This document shows positions 17,773 through 25,813 of a DNA stretch of 64,000 nucleotides, one piece after another. The stretch is from Leptobacterium_A meishanense (GTDB taxonomy: Bacteria; Bacteroidota; Bacteroidia; Flavobacteriales; Flavobacteriaceae). The stretch is taken from assembly GCF_037645805.1 (NCBI RefSeq), contig NZ_JBBEXE010000001.1, positions 186,001 to 250,000 of the forward strand. Direction: 5' to 3'. Below the pieces are notes generated by a model that worked only from the letters and a program-made list of their open reading frames with translations, was not told where the DNA came from and did not search any database. Positions within the stretch are counted from its first letter, which is position 1. Each line of letters opens with the position of its first letter. The translations under genes and the position numbers were made by a program.

Positions 17773-18078
17773 ATGAAAAAATTAAAAAAGCGTTGGGGGA
17801 TTGATTCTAATTTTCAATTGGTTATCATCTTGGTTGTTTTTGCAATAACCGGTTCCTTATCTGCTAAAGTTGCAAGTCCTGTTACTGAATATATAGGTTT
17901 GGGAAAAAGTGAAACTAATGCTTGGGTTTATTGGCCTGTTAGGATTTTGTTAATCTTTCCAATTTATCAAGTATTATTGATTTTCTTTGGCTGGGTATTT
18001 GGCCAGTTTCAGTTTTTCTGGGCATTCGAGAAAAAAATGTTGTCTCGAATGGGGTTTAAGCCTTTTTTTAAAGAATAG
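17773..18078 (+). CDS. DUF6787-like small membrane protein
   Basis: A 101-residue protein with two predicted membrane helices, about residues 16-33 (LVIILVVFAITGSLSAKV) and 54-76 (VRILLIFPIYQVLLIFFGWVFG), separated by a loop with a short amphipathic segment. The C-terminus FWAFEKKMLSRMGF is basic. This pattern matches a small Bacteroidota family listed as DUF6787, of unknown function. It begins 33 bases after the DUF6146-like gene and probably shares its transcript. Confidence 0.8.
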   Translation: MKKLKKRWGIDSNFQLVIILVVFAITGSLSAKVASPVTEYIGLGKSETNAWVYWPVRILLIFPIYQVLLIFFGWVFGQFQFFWAFEKKMLSRMGFKPFFKE

Positions 18079-18094
18079 TTCGGTTTTGAAAATC

Positions 18095-18415
18095 ATGAAA
18101 TCTGTCTATATAGTTGTTTTTTCGGGAATACTTACAATAGGAGTACTTTTCCCATATGCTATCCAGGCAGTACATGCATTATCTTATCACAACCATCATA
18201 CATGCGTTGAATATTCAAAAACCCATTTCCATAAGCAAGATATTGATTGTGACATCTTAAACTATAAACTTCCTCCTCAAATATCCTTATCAGTTGAACA
18301 TTTTACTGCTTTAAAATTTCATGTTCCTAAGCATAATTTACAGGATTATTATACATTTCTAAGTCGTTTTAAAGTACTCCCCTTTTCGCTAAGAGGCCCT
18401 CCTTCCATTTCATGA
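18095..18415 (+). CDS. Exported His/Cys-rich small protein next to a TonB-dependent receptor
   Basis: A 106-residue protein with an N-terminal hydrophobic segment (VYIVVFSGILTIGVLFPYA) that serves as signal peptide or anchor. It is followed by a cluster of potential metal ligands: His27, His32, His34, His35, Cys37, His44, His46 and Cys52. The C-terminus ends in LRGPPSIS. I start at the ATG at 18095, because that gives the signal peptide; the frame is open further upstream over the preceding gene. It lies 48 bases before a TonB-dependent receptor gene. Small proteins with an HxH...C...THFH pattern and an RGPP tail next to such receptors suggest periplasmic metal binding, perhaps zinc or copper; this is inference. 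Confidence 0.75.
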   Translation: MKSVYIVVFSGILTIGVLFPYAIQAVHALSYHNHHTCVEYSKTHFHKQDIDCDILNYKLPPQISLSVEHFTALKFHVPKHNLQDYYTFLSRFKVLPFSLRGPPSIS

Positions 18416-18463
18416 TTTAACTTAAACATTAATTTCTGTCTTTTTTAATAACAATAACAAATC

Positions 18464-20713
18464 ATGAAAAAAAACATATTGATATCATTGCTGTTTATAG
18501 CAATGGTTGTTTCTTATAACTATTCACAAAACAGCTTAGAGGGAGTTGTTCTAGATGAAACAACAGGAAGTTCTATAGAAAATGCCTCTGTGTACTTTCC
18601 ATTACTAGAAAAAGGAAGTATTACAAATGAAAATGGTTCGTATGCTGTTTCAAAATTACCTCTGGGAAACCATAAAATAATTATATCTTATATTGGATAT
18701 GCGACATACGCCACAGAAATCCTCATAAAAGAAGGGAAAAATAATTTAAATGTATTACTTCAACCGAGTGCTATAGAAATAGAAGAAGTAATTGTCTCTA
18801 CTCCTTTTCACAAATTGCAAAGTGAAAATGTAATGAAGGTAGAAAGGAAAAGCATTGCTGAATTAAAAACAAATGGAGCTGTTACCTTATCAGAAGGAGT
18901 CGCAAATATTGCCGGTGTATCGAGTGTCTCTACTGGTGTTAGCATTGGAAAACCCGTAATCAGGGGATTGAGTAGTAATCGTGTGCTAGTTTATACACAA
19001 GGGCTCCGTTTAGAAAACCAACAATTTGGAGACGAACATGGGTTAGGCATCAATGATGCCGGAATTGAAAGTGTTGAAGTTATTAAAGGCCCTGCCTCCC
19101 TACTCTATGGTTCAGATGCTTTGGGAGGGGTACTTTATCTAAACCCGGAACGATTTGCAAACAACAATGATACAGAAGGTGATTTCAACACCTACTATTA
19201 TTCTAATACAGAAGGATATCAAATAAATGCAGGTATAAAAACATCTGGAGAACATTTCAAATTCTTGTTACGGGGCGCACATGCTTCACATACCGATTAT
19301 AAAGCCGGTAATAATTTGCTTGTTACAAATTCTCGGTTTAATGAATACGATTTTAAAAGTGGGGTCGCATATCAATTAAGCAATTTTAAGACAGAATTAC
19401 GGTATAATTATAACAATTCTGAACTAGGAATTCCTGAGGAAGTTGGAATTCAAACTAGAAGAAGATCCCCCGATTTGCCTTTTCAAGAGATCAATAATCA
19501 CATTCTTAGTAGTAAGACATCGTTTTATTTTAAGAACAGTAGTCTTGACATAACACTAGGGTATATATTTAACGACCGTAAAGAATTTGAAGAGCATGAG
19601 GAGGAAGTTGGTCTTCCTGAAGAGCCGGAAGAAGGTCCTGCTCTACATATGAAATTGAACACATATAGCTATAATTTTCAATATAACTTACCTAAATGGG
19701 GAGGTTTAGAGACAATTCTTGGTTTACAAGGAATGCTACAAGAGAATAGTAACTTTGGAGAAGAAATTCTAATTCCTGATGCCACAACCAAAGATATTGG
19801 AGTATTATTGACCACACATTACCATCTTAATAAAAATGATTTTCAATTTGGTATCCGTTATGATAACAGAAATGTTGATTCACAGCAACAAGGATTAGTT
19901 GGTGATGAGGATTTCATCGCAGCACTAGATAGAAACTTTAGCAGTTTCAATATTTCCCTTGGCTACAAAACGAACATCAGCGATAATCTGGTTGCGCGAT
20001 TAAACATGGCAACTGGCTTTAGGGCTCCTAACCTTTCTGAACTAACCTCAAACGGGGTACATGAGGGAACAAACCGATTTGAAATAGGTAATCCTAACTT
20101 GGATAATGAGCAAAACTTTCAAATAGATATTTCTCTGGAATATAAAAACGAGCATATTGAAATTTATGCAAATGGGTTCTATAATAAAGTGAATGATTTT
20201 ATATTCCTTTTTCCAAACGGGAATTTTATAGATGATGACCCTGTTTTTCTTTATAGACAAGAAGATGCCAAGCTATATGGAGGGGAATTTGGTTTTCATT
20301 TACATCCACATCCCCTTGATTGGTTACATTTAGAAAGCAGCTATGAAACTGTTATAGGCAAACAAGACAATGGGAATAACCTTCCACTGATCCCTGCTAA
20401 TACATTAACCAACACATTCAGGGTTGAATTTAATAATATTAATAAGTTTAAGAACAATTATGCTTTTATTACCCTCATTAATGTATTCCGGCAAGGGAAA
20501 GCAAGCGTTTTTGAAACACCAACAAGTGGATATACGTTATTAAATGTAGGAATGGGAAGCTCGTTACCTTTCTTTAATAATAACTTAAAAATTCAATTGA
20601 GTGCTAACAACCTATTAGACAAAACATATATAGCACATCTTTCCAGATTAAAGACTGATAATGTCCCTAACATAGGAAGGAATATTAGTATAGGATTAAC
20701 TTTAGGTTTCTAA
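18464..20713 (+). CDS. TonB-dependent receptor, probable metal uptake
   Basis: A 749-residue outer-membrane receptor. A signal peptide (residues 1 to about 21) leads into a carboxypeptidase-regulatory-like beta domain (LEGVVLDETTGSSIENASV to about 105). The plug follows (about 115-235: IAGVSSVSTGVSIGKPVIRGLSSNRVLV, VIKGPASLLYGSDALGGVL) and then a 22-strand barrel ending in FTLGF-like NISIGLTLGF. A loop near residues 374-401 is dense in Glu and His (EEHEEEVGLPEEPEEGP), and the plug has GDEHGLG. Such loops occur in zinc receptors of the ZnuD type, so a divalent metal is the likely cargo. The His-rich small gene upstream agrees. Confidence 0.9.
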   Translation: MKKNILISLLFIAMVVSYNYSQNSLEGVVLDETTGSSIENASVYFPLLEKGSITNENGSYAVSKLPLGNHKIIISYIGYATYATEILIKEGKNNLNVLLQPSAIEIEEVIVSTPFHKLQSENVMKVERKSIAELKTNGAVTLSEGVANIAGVSSVSTGVSIGKPVIRGLSSNRVLVYTQGLRLENQQFGDEHGLGINDAGIESVEVIKGPASLLYGSDALGGVLYLNPERFANNNDTEGDFNTYYYSNTEGYQINAGIKTSGEHFKFLLRGAHASHTDYKAGNNLLVTNSRFNEYDFKSGVAYQLSNFKTELRYNYNNSELGIPEEVGIQTRRRSPDLPFQEINNHILSSKTSFYFKNSSLDITLGYIFNDRKEFEEHEEEVGLPEEPEEGPALHMKLNTYSYNFQYNLPKWGGLETILGLQGMLQENSNFGEEILIPDATTKDIGVLLTTHYHLNKNDFQFGIRYDNRNVDSQQQGLVGDEDFIAALDRNFSSFNISLGYKTNISDNLVARLNMATGFRAPNLSELTSNGVHEGTNRFEIGNPNLDNEQNFQIDISLEYKNEHIEIYANGFYNKVNDFIFLFPNGNFIDDDPVFLYRQEDAKLYGGEFGFHLHPHPLDWLHLESSYETVIGKQDNGNNLPLIPANTLTNTFRVEFNNINKFKNNYAFITLINVFRQGKASVFETPTSGYTLLNVGMGSSLPFFNNNLKIQLSANNLLDKTYIAHLSRLKTDNVPNIGRNISIGLTLGF

Positions 20714-20720
20714 TGTTGAG

Positions 20721-20760
20721 AATAAACCTCACAGGTTTTATAAAACCTGTGAGGTTTATT
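20721..20760. terminator. 40-bp perfect palindrome, probable bidirectional terminator
   Basis: Positions 20721-20740 are the exact reverse complement of 20741-20760. It starts 8 bases past the stop of the receptor gene and ends 16 bases before the stop of the convergent membrane-protein gene. As RNA it would form a very stable stem in either direction, though U-tracts are weak (TTTATT at each stem end). It could also be a copy of a dispersed intergenic repeat. Confidence 0.7.
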
Positions 20761-20776
20761 AAAACTTTCGTTATAT

Positions 20777-21073
20777 CTACGGACGATTTGTAACTTTATG
20801 TGATGGTTTTATTAGATAAGTATATATCCACGTTAATGTAAACGTAGGGATAATATCCAGTCCAGGCAATAATTCCTCTATGAAGGAAACAGCGCCTGCT
20901 ATTTGACCTGTTCTTCCTTCGTACATACGGGTCATTAGCCAGCCTGAAAGTGGTGCCCAAACAATATCTGAGAACTCCCCGATACCGGGAATCAAAAAAG
21001 AAACATACCCTATAGCATCAAAAATAAGGCTTAATATGAGCTTTAAATATTTATTTTTTGTTATAGAAGTCAT
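20777..21073 (-). CDS. Small conserved membrane protein
   Basis: A 98-residue protein with hydrophobic segments near 10-30 (LKLILSLIFDAIGYVSFLIPG) and 60-90 (GAVSFIEELLPGLDIIPTFTLTWIYTYLI). The motif DAIGYVSFLIPGIGEFSDIVWAPLSG is typical of a short Bacteroidota membrane family without an assigned role. No catalytic residues stand out. It is convergent with the TonB receptor gene and lies upstream of nothing else on its strand except msrA's 3' side, so it may be a single gene or follow msrA's opposite neighbour. ATG at 21073 is the only good start. Confidence 0.78.
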   Translation of the reverse strand: MTSITKNKYLKLILSLIFDAIGYVSFLIPGIGEFSDIVWAPLSGWLMTRMYEGRTGQIAGAVSFIEELLPGLDIIPTFTLTWIYTYLIKPSHKVTNRP

Positions 21074-21140
21074 TGCATAATCTTTATAGCGTTTGAGTGA
21101 TTAAAATTATCAAGGCACCAATATCTTGAAGTGATCATTA

Positions 21141-21695
21141 TCAAATTTTATTTTTTAATTTGTGGGTATATTTTTCATTCAATTTTTTCAGTTTGGGTTG
21201 AATTACTAATTGGCAATATGGTTGATTAATATGTTCATCATAATAATCTTGATGAACGTCTTCTGCCTCATAAAAAACAGTCAATGGCATTACTTCTGTA
21301 ACTATATGTCTCTGAAATATCTTTTCCTTTTTCAGTTTATCAATAAACCCTAACGCACTTCTTCTTTGTGATTCATCTGTATAAAAAATAGCAGAGCGGT
21401 ATTGCGTACCTATATCATTTCCTTGCCTATTTAATGTAGTGGGGTTATGTGTAGCAAAAAATACCTCTAAAAGTTCTTCATAGGCAATATCATCAGAACT
21501 ATATGTAAGTTTGACAGCTTCAGCATGTCCGGTTTTACCGGTACATATTTCTCTATAGGCTGGGTTTTTAACATCACCTCCTGTATAACCTGAAGTTACG
21601 TTAGTCACCCCTTTCAATCTTTTAAAGACCGCTTCTGTACACCAAAAACAGCCTCCAGCAAAAACAGCTATATTATTATGTTCTTTTTTTTTCAT
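21141..21695 (-). CDS. msrA: Peptide-methionine (S)-S-oxide reductase
   Basis: Reduces methionine-S-sulfoxide in proteins, repairing oxidative damage. The active-site motif GGCFWCTEAVF contains nucleophile Cys16 and Cys19. Other family segments are GYTGGDVKNPAYREICTGKTGHAEAV, GNDIGTQYRSAIFY and YHQDYYDEH-like DVHQDYYDEHINQPYCQ near the C-terminus. The 184-residue length is normal for a cytosolic single-domain MsrA. The ATG at 21695 is chosen over a TTG 18 bases upstream. No fused MsrB domain is present. Confidence 0.95.
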   Translation of the reverse strand: MKKKEHNNIAVFAGGCFWCTEAVFKRLKGVTNVTSGYTGGDVKNPAYREICTGKTGHAEAVKLTYSSDDIAYEELLEVFFATHNPTTLNRQGNDIGTQYRSAIFYTDESQRRSALGFIDKLKKEKIFQRHIVTEVMPLTVFYEAEDVHQDYYDEHINQPYCQLVIQPKLKKLNEKYTHKLKNKI

Positions 21696-21820
21696 ATCAT
21701 AATAATATGTCAAAGTTATGGAAATCTATTTTTTTTTAACTTTTACTTAAGACATTGAAAAATATAAGTCTTTTAGATTTGTCAATAATTCTTTTTGAGC
21801 CCTATAAATAACTTTAATTG

Positions 21821-24241
21821 ATGCCCAACAAATTATTTACTTTCCTTTTATTAATAGTGACCTGTTTTATACACGCTCAAAATGAGAAAAAAACAATTCA
21901 GGCAACTCGCATAAATACGCCTCCCAAAATAGATGGGATTCTGAATGACTCAATCTGGCAAGTACTACCTGCTCATGGTGATTTCTCAATGTTTGCACCT
22001 GATAATGGTAAAAATGAACCTGAAACGCATCGCACAGAAATAAAAATGGCTTATGACGATAAAGCTGTTTATTTTGCGGCCTACATGTATGATGACAATC
22101 CGAATAATATCTTAAGGCAATTTAGCCAAAGAGATGACACTTCTGCCCAAGCAGACTTAATTGCTATCAATATAAACACGTTAAATGATGGTATCAATCA
22201 AACGGTTTTTTATGTCACAAGCGCCGGAACCATAGCAGATTCCCGGGTACAGAATGGCAATGAAGATTACAATTACAATGTAGTGTTTCAAGCCAATATA
22301 TCATTTGACAATAAAGGCTGGTATGCTGAATTTAAAATCCCTTACAATGCGTTACGTTTTCCGGAAGTTGCTGTTCAAAACTGGGGAGTTAATTTTTTTA
22401 GAAAAATTATTCATCGTAATGAATCCTATACGTGGAATTATATAAATCGATCTGTCGGACTGTGGACACAATACAATGGTCTTGTAGAAAACCTAAAGGA
22501 TATTGACCCTCCTTTTCGCCTTATTTTATTCCCTTTTACTCAAGGTACCGTAAGTAACTTTGATGGCGACACAGAAACGGATTTCAGTGCCGGTATGGAT
22601 ATTAAATATGGACTTAGTGATAGTTTTACTTTAGATGCTACATTGATACCTGATTTTGGACAGGCTGCTTTTGATAATGTGGCATTAAATTTGGGGCCTT
22701 TTGAACAAGTATTTTCTGAAAACAGGCAGTTTTTCACAGAAGGTATAGAATTGTTTAATAAAGGTGGATTATTTTTTAGCAGACGTGTAGGAGGTGCCCC
22801 TACCGGTAATGCTGACGATCTGCTTGAGGAAAATGAAGAAGTAATTGACAACCCAAGTAAAATTGACCTTTTAAACGCTCTGAAAATATCCGGTAGAACC
22901 AAAAACAATTTAGGCATTGGGTTTTTTAATGGAATTACTGCAGAAACAGAAGCAAAAATCCGTAATACAATTACTGGAGATACGCGCTCTGTTGTCATAG
23001 AACCTATAAGCAACTATAACATTTTTGTGCTAGATCAGCAATTCAATCAAAATTCATCCATAACACTCATCAACACCAACGTAACCCGTTCTGGAAGTTT
23101 CAGGGATGCCAATGTAACAGGATTATTATATGACATTTATAACAAGTCGAACTCATACCGTTTTGAAGGAGGTGCTAGGCTTAGTCGCATCAAAGAGAAT
23201 GGAACGGTAACTACAGGATTACGCACCAATCTTGAATTTCAGAAAACAAAAGGAAATTTCAGATGGTTTTTAGGGCATTTCATGGCAGATGACAACTATG
23301 ATAGTAATGATTTGGGTGTACTTTTTAGAAATAATTTTAACAATATATTTGGCCGTATCTCATACCAAATATTTAAGCCAACAAAAACATTTAATGAATA
23401 CCGTATAGCTTTAAGAGCCAGTCACCGAAGGCTATTTAAACCTAGTGTAGTTACCCAAAATTTTTTGGATGCCGAGGCCTTTTTCGCTACACCAAAACGA
23501 TTCAGTTTTGGCGCTAACATCCGGTATAACACAGAAGAAGATGATTATTTTGAACCCAGAGTAGATGGTCGTTTTGTTACCTTTAGTTCTAATGTGACTT
23601 TCGGAGGGTTTGTTTCTACTGATTACCGGAAAAAATTTGCATTCGATACTAATTTTCAATATTGGAACTGGTCCAAAGATCCTCAAACACGGTTTTCAGT
23701 ATTTGTGTCACCACGTTACCGTTTCTCAGATAGCTTTTTGCTAGTATGGGGCACGCGTTATACGAAAAGTAATAAGAATTTTGGTTTTATCGAAAATATT
23801 GATGACGATGTGTTTTTAGGTCAACGCGATATTACAAGTATTGAAAATACATTGCAAGCAAGCTACAATTTTGATTCATACAAAGCTCTTAACTTACGAT
23901 TTAGAAACTTCTGGAGTACTGCTGATTATAGTGATGATGTGTTTTTTATTTTAAATAATGATGGCTCTCGCTCACAAATTAATTATGATACTTCTGAAAA
24001 TAACCCAAATACCAATTTTAATATCTGGAACCTCGATCTGAGCTTTAACTGGCGGTTTGCGCCCGGAAGTGAAGCAATTTTATTGTATCGAAATGCTATT
24101 TTCAATAATGACGACTTCTCCACATTAAATTATTCCGATAGCCTAAAGAATCTCTTTGAACAGCCTATTCGTCATACATTATCATTGCGAATTGTGTATT
24201 TCTTAGATGTGAACAATGTCAAAAATGCTTTCAAGGGATAA
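21821..24241 (+). CDS. DUF5916 outer-membrane protein with CBM9-like N-terminal domain
   Basis: An 806-residue exported protein: signal peptide LFTFLLLIVTCFIHAQ, then a carbohydrate-binding family 9-like beta domain (about 28-215: INTPPKIDGILNDSIWQ, TEIKMAYDDKAVYFAAYMYDD, GWYAEFKIPYNALRF), then a long region of amphipathic beta-strands typical of a barrel (DUF5916), ending in SLRIVYFLDVN. Function unknown; the family is widespread in marine Bacteroidota and probably lies in the outer membrane. The ATG at 21821 follows a TTG directly upstream. It is separated from the lolD gene by 53 bases. Confidence 0.88.
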   Translation: MPNKLFTFLLLIVTCFIHAQNEKKTIQATRINTPPKIDGILNDSIWQVLPAHGDFSMFAPDNGKNEPETHRTEIKMAYDDKAVYFAAYMYDDNPNNILRQFSQRDDTSAQADLIAININTLNDGINQTVFYVTSAGTIADSRVQNGNEDYNYNVVFQANISFDNKGWYAEFKIPYNALRFPEVAVQNWGVNFFRKIIHRNESYTWNYINRSVGLWTQYNGLVENLKDIDPPFRLILFPFTQGTVSNFDGDTETDFSAGMDIKYGLSDSFTLDATLIPDFGQAAFDNVALNLGPFEQVFSENRQFFTEGIELFNKGGLFFSRRVGGAPTGNADDLLEENEEVIDNPSKIDLLNALKISGRTKNNLGIGFFNGITAETEAKIRNTITGDTRSVVIEPISNYNIFVLDQQFNQNSSITLINTNVTRSGSFRDANVTGLLYDIYNKSNSYRFEGGARLSRIKENGTVTTGLRTNLEFQKTKGNFRWFLGHFMADDNYDSNDLGVLFRNNFNNIFGRISYQIFKPTKTFNEYRIALRASHRRLFKPSVVTQNFLDAEAFFATPKRFSFGANIRYNTEEDDYFEPRVDGRFVTFSSNVTFGGFVSTDYRKKFAFDTNFQYWNWSKDPQTRFSVFVSPRYRFSDSFLLVWGTRYTKSNKNFGFIENIDDDVFLGQRDITSIENTLQASYNFDSYKALNLRFRNFWSTADYSDDVFFILNNDGSRSQINYDTSENNPNTNFNIWNLDLSFNWRFAPGSEAILLYRNAIFNNDDFSTLNYSDSLKNLFEQPIRHTLSLRIVYFLDVNNVKNAFKG

Positions 24242-24294
24242 TGTTTGTCACATCAATTTCTTATGTTTACCTTCACAGTCTCTAAGCATTCTGT

Positions 24295-24954
24295 ATGATT
24301 ATTGCAAAAAATATTCATAAATATTATGGTTCACTAGAGGTTCTCAAAGGTGTTGACCTTCAAATACAAAAAGGGGAGATTATTGCTATTGTGGGAGCTT
24401 CGGGAGCAGGGAAAACAACTTTATTGCAGATCTTAGGTACTCTGGATAAAATGACGCCTAAAGTAGATAGTTATCTGAAAATTGACGAAAGAGAACTCTC
24501 TAAACTTTCTGATAAAGAGTTGGCTAAGTTCAGAAATAAACATATTGGTTTTATCTTTCAATTTCATCAGCTTTTACCCGAGTTTACTGCAGTTGAAAAT
24601 GTATGCATTCCTGCTTATATTAACAAAATCCCCAAGCAAGATGCTGAACAAAAAGCAAAAGAACTGCTTAATTTTTTAGGGCTCTCCGGTCGTTATCATC
24701 ACAAACCTTCTGAGTTATCGGGGGGTGAACAACAACGGGTTGCTGTCGCACGCGCTTTAATAAATAACCCCACGGTCATTCTTGCTGATGAACCCAGTGG
24801 AAACTTGGATTCAGAAGCTGCTAACAATCTGCATAAACTCTTTTTTGAGTTACGGGACAAATACCAACAAACATTTGTTATTGTTACCCACAACCAAGAG
24901 CTTGCCAATATGGCTGACAGAAAATTAACCATAAAGGATGGCAAAATCATTTGA
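24295..24954 (+). CDS. lolD: ABC transporter ATP-binding protein, LolD-like
   Basis: A 219-residue ABC ATPase of the MacB/LolD class. Walker A is GASGAGKTT (34-42), the Q-loop is around FQFHQLLPEFTAVENV, the signature is LSGGEQQRVAVARAL near 140, and Walker B is VILADEPSGNLDSE. This subclass powers release of lipoproteins from the inner membrane to the carrier LolA. The permease partner is not adjacent. The next gene starts 3 bases past its stop, so they are probably co-transcribed, a pair that I do not know to be functionally linked. Confidence 0.9.
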   Translation: MIIAKNIHKYYGSLEVLKGVDLQIQKGEIIAIVGASGAGKTTLLQILGTLDKMTPKVDSYLKIDERELSKLSDKELAKFRNKHIGFIFQFHQLLPEFTAVENVCIPAYINKIPKQDAEQKAKELLNFLGLSGRYHHKPSELSGGEQQRVAVARALINNPTVILADEPSGNLDSEAANNLHKLFFELRDKYQQTFVIVTHNQELANMADRKLTIKDGKII

Positions 24955-24957
24955 TCT

Positions 24958-25722
24958 ATGAATGTCGATCAACTTAAAGAGTTTTTAAATGTCAAAGTTG
25001 ACGAATACAACCGCCCTAAATTCATAGCATCTGATCCTATCCAAATTCCACATCAATTCACCACAAAAGAAGCGATTGAGATTTCCGGTTTTCTAACGGC
25101 TACTATCGCATGGGGAAACCGAAAAAGCATTATAGCCAATGCACAAAAAATGATGCAACTCATGGGAAATGCTCCATACGATTTTGTTATGAGCCATAAT
25201 CAAGTACAACTTGAAAGTGTTGAGCATTTTGTGCATAGAACGTTTAACGGAATTGACCTCATATGTTTTATTAAAGGGCTTCGCCATATCTACATGAACC
25301 ATGGTGGTCTGGAAAGAGTATTCAATACATATGCTAAAAAGAATTCATTGCAAGTTGCTATTTCTAAGTTTAAGGCACACTTTTTTGAAATCCCATATCT
25401 AAAAAGAAACACAAAACATATCTCAGACCCACTTAAGGGGTCTGCAGCAAAACGGATTAACATGTTTTTGCGGTGGATGGTACGCAACGATAATAGCGGT
25501 GTCGATTTTGGTATATGGAAAACACTCTCCCCTGCTCAACTTTCTTGTCCTTTGGATGTTCACTCCGGAAACATTGCGCGAAAATTAGGATTGTTAACAC
25601 GGGTACAAAATGATGCCAAGGCAGTTGCCGAGTTAGATAATAGTTTAAGAGAGTTAGATCCCTTAGACCCTGTTAAATATGACTTTGCACTTTTTGGATT
25701 GGGAGCTTTTGAAAAATTCTAA
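24958..25722 (+). CDS. TIGR02757 family protein
   Basis: A 254-residue conserved protein with the recognisable segments IEISGFLTATIAWGNRKSI near 40-58, HRTFNGIDLICFIKGLRHIY, KRINMFLRWMVRNDNSGVDFG and CPLDVHSGNIARKLGL. The helical make-up, with the final DPLDPVKYDFALFGLGAF, recalls the helix-hairpin-helix DNA glycosylase fold, although I see no clear catalytic Lys/Asp pair. Function is unknown. The ATG at 24958 is 3 bases after the lolD stop. Confidence 0.85.
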   Translation: MNVDQLKEFLNVKVDEYNRPKFIASDPIQIPHQFTTKEAIEISGFLTATIAWGNRKSIIANAQKMMQLMGNAPYDFVMSHNQVQLESVEHFVHRTFNGIDLICFIKGLRHIYMNHGGLERVFNTYAKKNSLQVAISKFKAHFFEIPYLKRNTKHISDPLKGSAAKRINMFLRWMVRNDNSGVDFGIWKTLSPAQLSCPLDVHSGNIARKLGLLTRVQNDAKAVAELDNSLRELDPLDPVKYDFALFGLGAFEKF

Positions 25723-25766
25723 TAATCTCAAACAAGGTAAGTTCTCAAAATTTTCTTAATTCATCA

Positions 25767-25795
25767 TTGGTTAGTTTCTGAATCTTTTATCTTTG
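25767..25795 (+). promoter_or_regulatory. Promoter of the BatA-like gene
   Basis: TTG (25767-25769), an 18-base spacer and TATCTTTG (25788-25795), a full match to the Bacteroidota layout. It supports the ATG at 25814 as start of the downstream gene, 18 bases after the -7 element. Confidence 0.65.
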
Positions 25796-25813
25796 ATAAA
25801 TTTTAGATTAGGA

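Noticed and set aside
22540..23013. A 157-codon minus-strand frame inside the DUF5916 gene.
   Set aside because: Antisense to a well-supported gene, with serine- and leucine-rich composition that follows from the codon usage of the plus strand.
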